Positions 12,105 to 12,470 of a stretch of 12,470 bases of DNA are shown piece after piece (position 1 is the stretch's first letter; the number at the start of each line of letters is the position of its first letter). The notes beneath the pieces are model-generated. The model was given only the letters and a program-made list of their open reading frames with translations, did no database searches and was not told where the DNA came from. The stretch comes from Microcaldota archaeon. GTDB taxonomy: Archaea > B1Sed10-29 > WALL01 > WAMD01. Both the position numbers and the translations under genes were made by a program. The stretch is from contig JALWQZ010000066.1 in assembly GCA_027077895.1 (NCBI GenBank), positions 1-12,470 on the forward strand, written 5' to 3'.

Positions 12105-12465
12105 TGTTGAAAAATTCAACGAGGTCATTGAGAAACTACGATTCCTAGCAACTCAGGGACTACCAATCATTGTCGAGGGAAAGAGAGACAGAGAAGCACT
12201 TAAATCATTTGGCATTGATGGCAGAATACTAACAATAACATCGAGTTTAGATATTGTTGCAGAGAGAGCAGCCAGGCAGTCTAATGAAGTGATCATTTTG
12301 ACAGACTATGACAGAAGAGGAAAAATATTGGCTGGTAAACTCAGAGATTTGCTTTTGGACGAGGGTGTCAAGCCGAACCTTGATATACGGCACGAACTGA
12401 AAAGGGCATGTGATGTTGAATTCATTGAGGAGTTGCCTTCCCTCTTTCTTAAATTTAGTAAATAG
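12091..12465 (+). CDS. small Toprim-domain protein, UPF0292 family
   Basis: The product is 124 residues. A Toprim fold is indicated by PIIVEGKRDREAL (22-34), with the conserved Glu in the EGKxD motif, and by VIILTDYDRRGK (about 67-78), with the DxD metal motif. The remainder, RGKILAGKLRDLLLDEGVKPNLDIRHELKRACDVEFIEEL, is the usual helical end. Toprim domains bind magnesium and occur in primases, topoisomerases and RNase M5; this stand-alone archaeal family has no proven reaction that I know of. ATG 12091 overlaps the DUF167 end by 14 bp; an in-frame GTG at 12046 and ATG at 12049 are alternatives without support. The stop codon is at 12463-12465, so the gene is complete at the window edge. Confidence 0.85.
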   Translation: MRRFDVEKFNEVIEKLRFLATQGLPIIVEGKRDREALKSFGIDGRILTITSSLDIVAERAARQSNEVIILTDYDRRGKILAGKLRDLLLDEGVKPNLDIRHELKRACDVEFIEELPSLFLKFSK

Positions 12466-12470
12466 AGAGG

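Overview
The window is archaeal chromosomal DNA, clearly AT-rich. The evidence is the gene content: RNA polymerase subunit K, ribosomal protein S17e, Pth2-type peptidyl-tRNA hydrolase, the archaeal phosphoglycerate mutase, a Pab1020-type RNA ligase with its PIN partner, an initiator tRNA-Met with an A1-U72 pair, and a box C/D guide RNA. TATA boxes commonly sit 24-27 bp upstream of start codons (leaderless mRNAs), and genes inside operons carry GGTGA/GGAGG ribosome sites. The lineage cannot be fixed from the sequence. Compact gene packing would suit a Euryarchaeota- or DPANN-like genome, but that is a guess.

Left region (1-2050): two unrecognised genes face each other. The first is a coiled-coil protein with a C-terminal winged helix. 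The second looks like an N-terminal winged-helix protein. The 384 bp between their 3' ends hold two clusters of palindromic TTACGTAA / TGACATGTAA elements stepped at about 10-12 bp. A purine-rich AGTGAGAGT word recurs inside and outside the first gene, and a GGGACCCC-type repeat flanks the second. This is the part of the window least explained by known families.

RNA region (2050-2830): a well-formed box C/D sRNA lies directly upstream of initiator tRNA-Met. One guide is antisense to the universal ACCGCCCGTC of 16S rRNA and would point at C1402. The other fits the anticodon loop of tRNA-Leu(CAA) and would point at C34. A long perfect-stem hairpin of unknown role follows before the next gene.

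Housekeeping region (2830-12470): apgM overlaps a PIN-domain RNA-ligase-partner gene, which converges on the RNA ligase gene. A PRC-barrel gene converges on a GT2 glycosyltransferase gene. rpoK and rps17e run leftward from a TATA element apparently shared with the rightward thiI. thiI is followed by an SbcD-related phosphoesterase, an unknown protein, pth2, two CBS-domain genes, a YggU/DUF167 gene with an unusual GC-rich leader, and a small Toprim-domain (UPF0292) gene. Much of this set serves RNA: s4U8 thiolation, RNA ligation, 2'-O-methylation guiding, peptidyl-tRNA recycling, transcription and translation.
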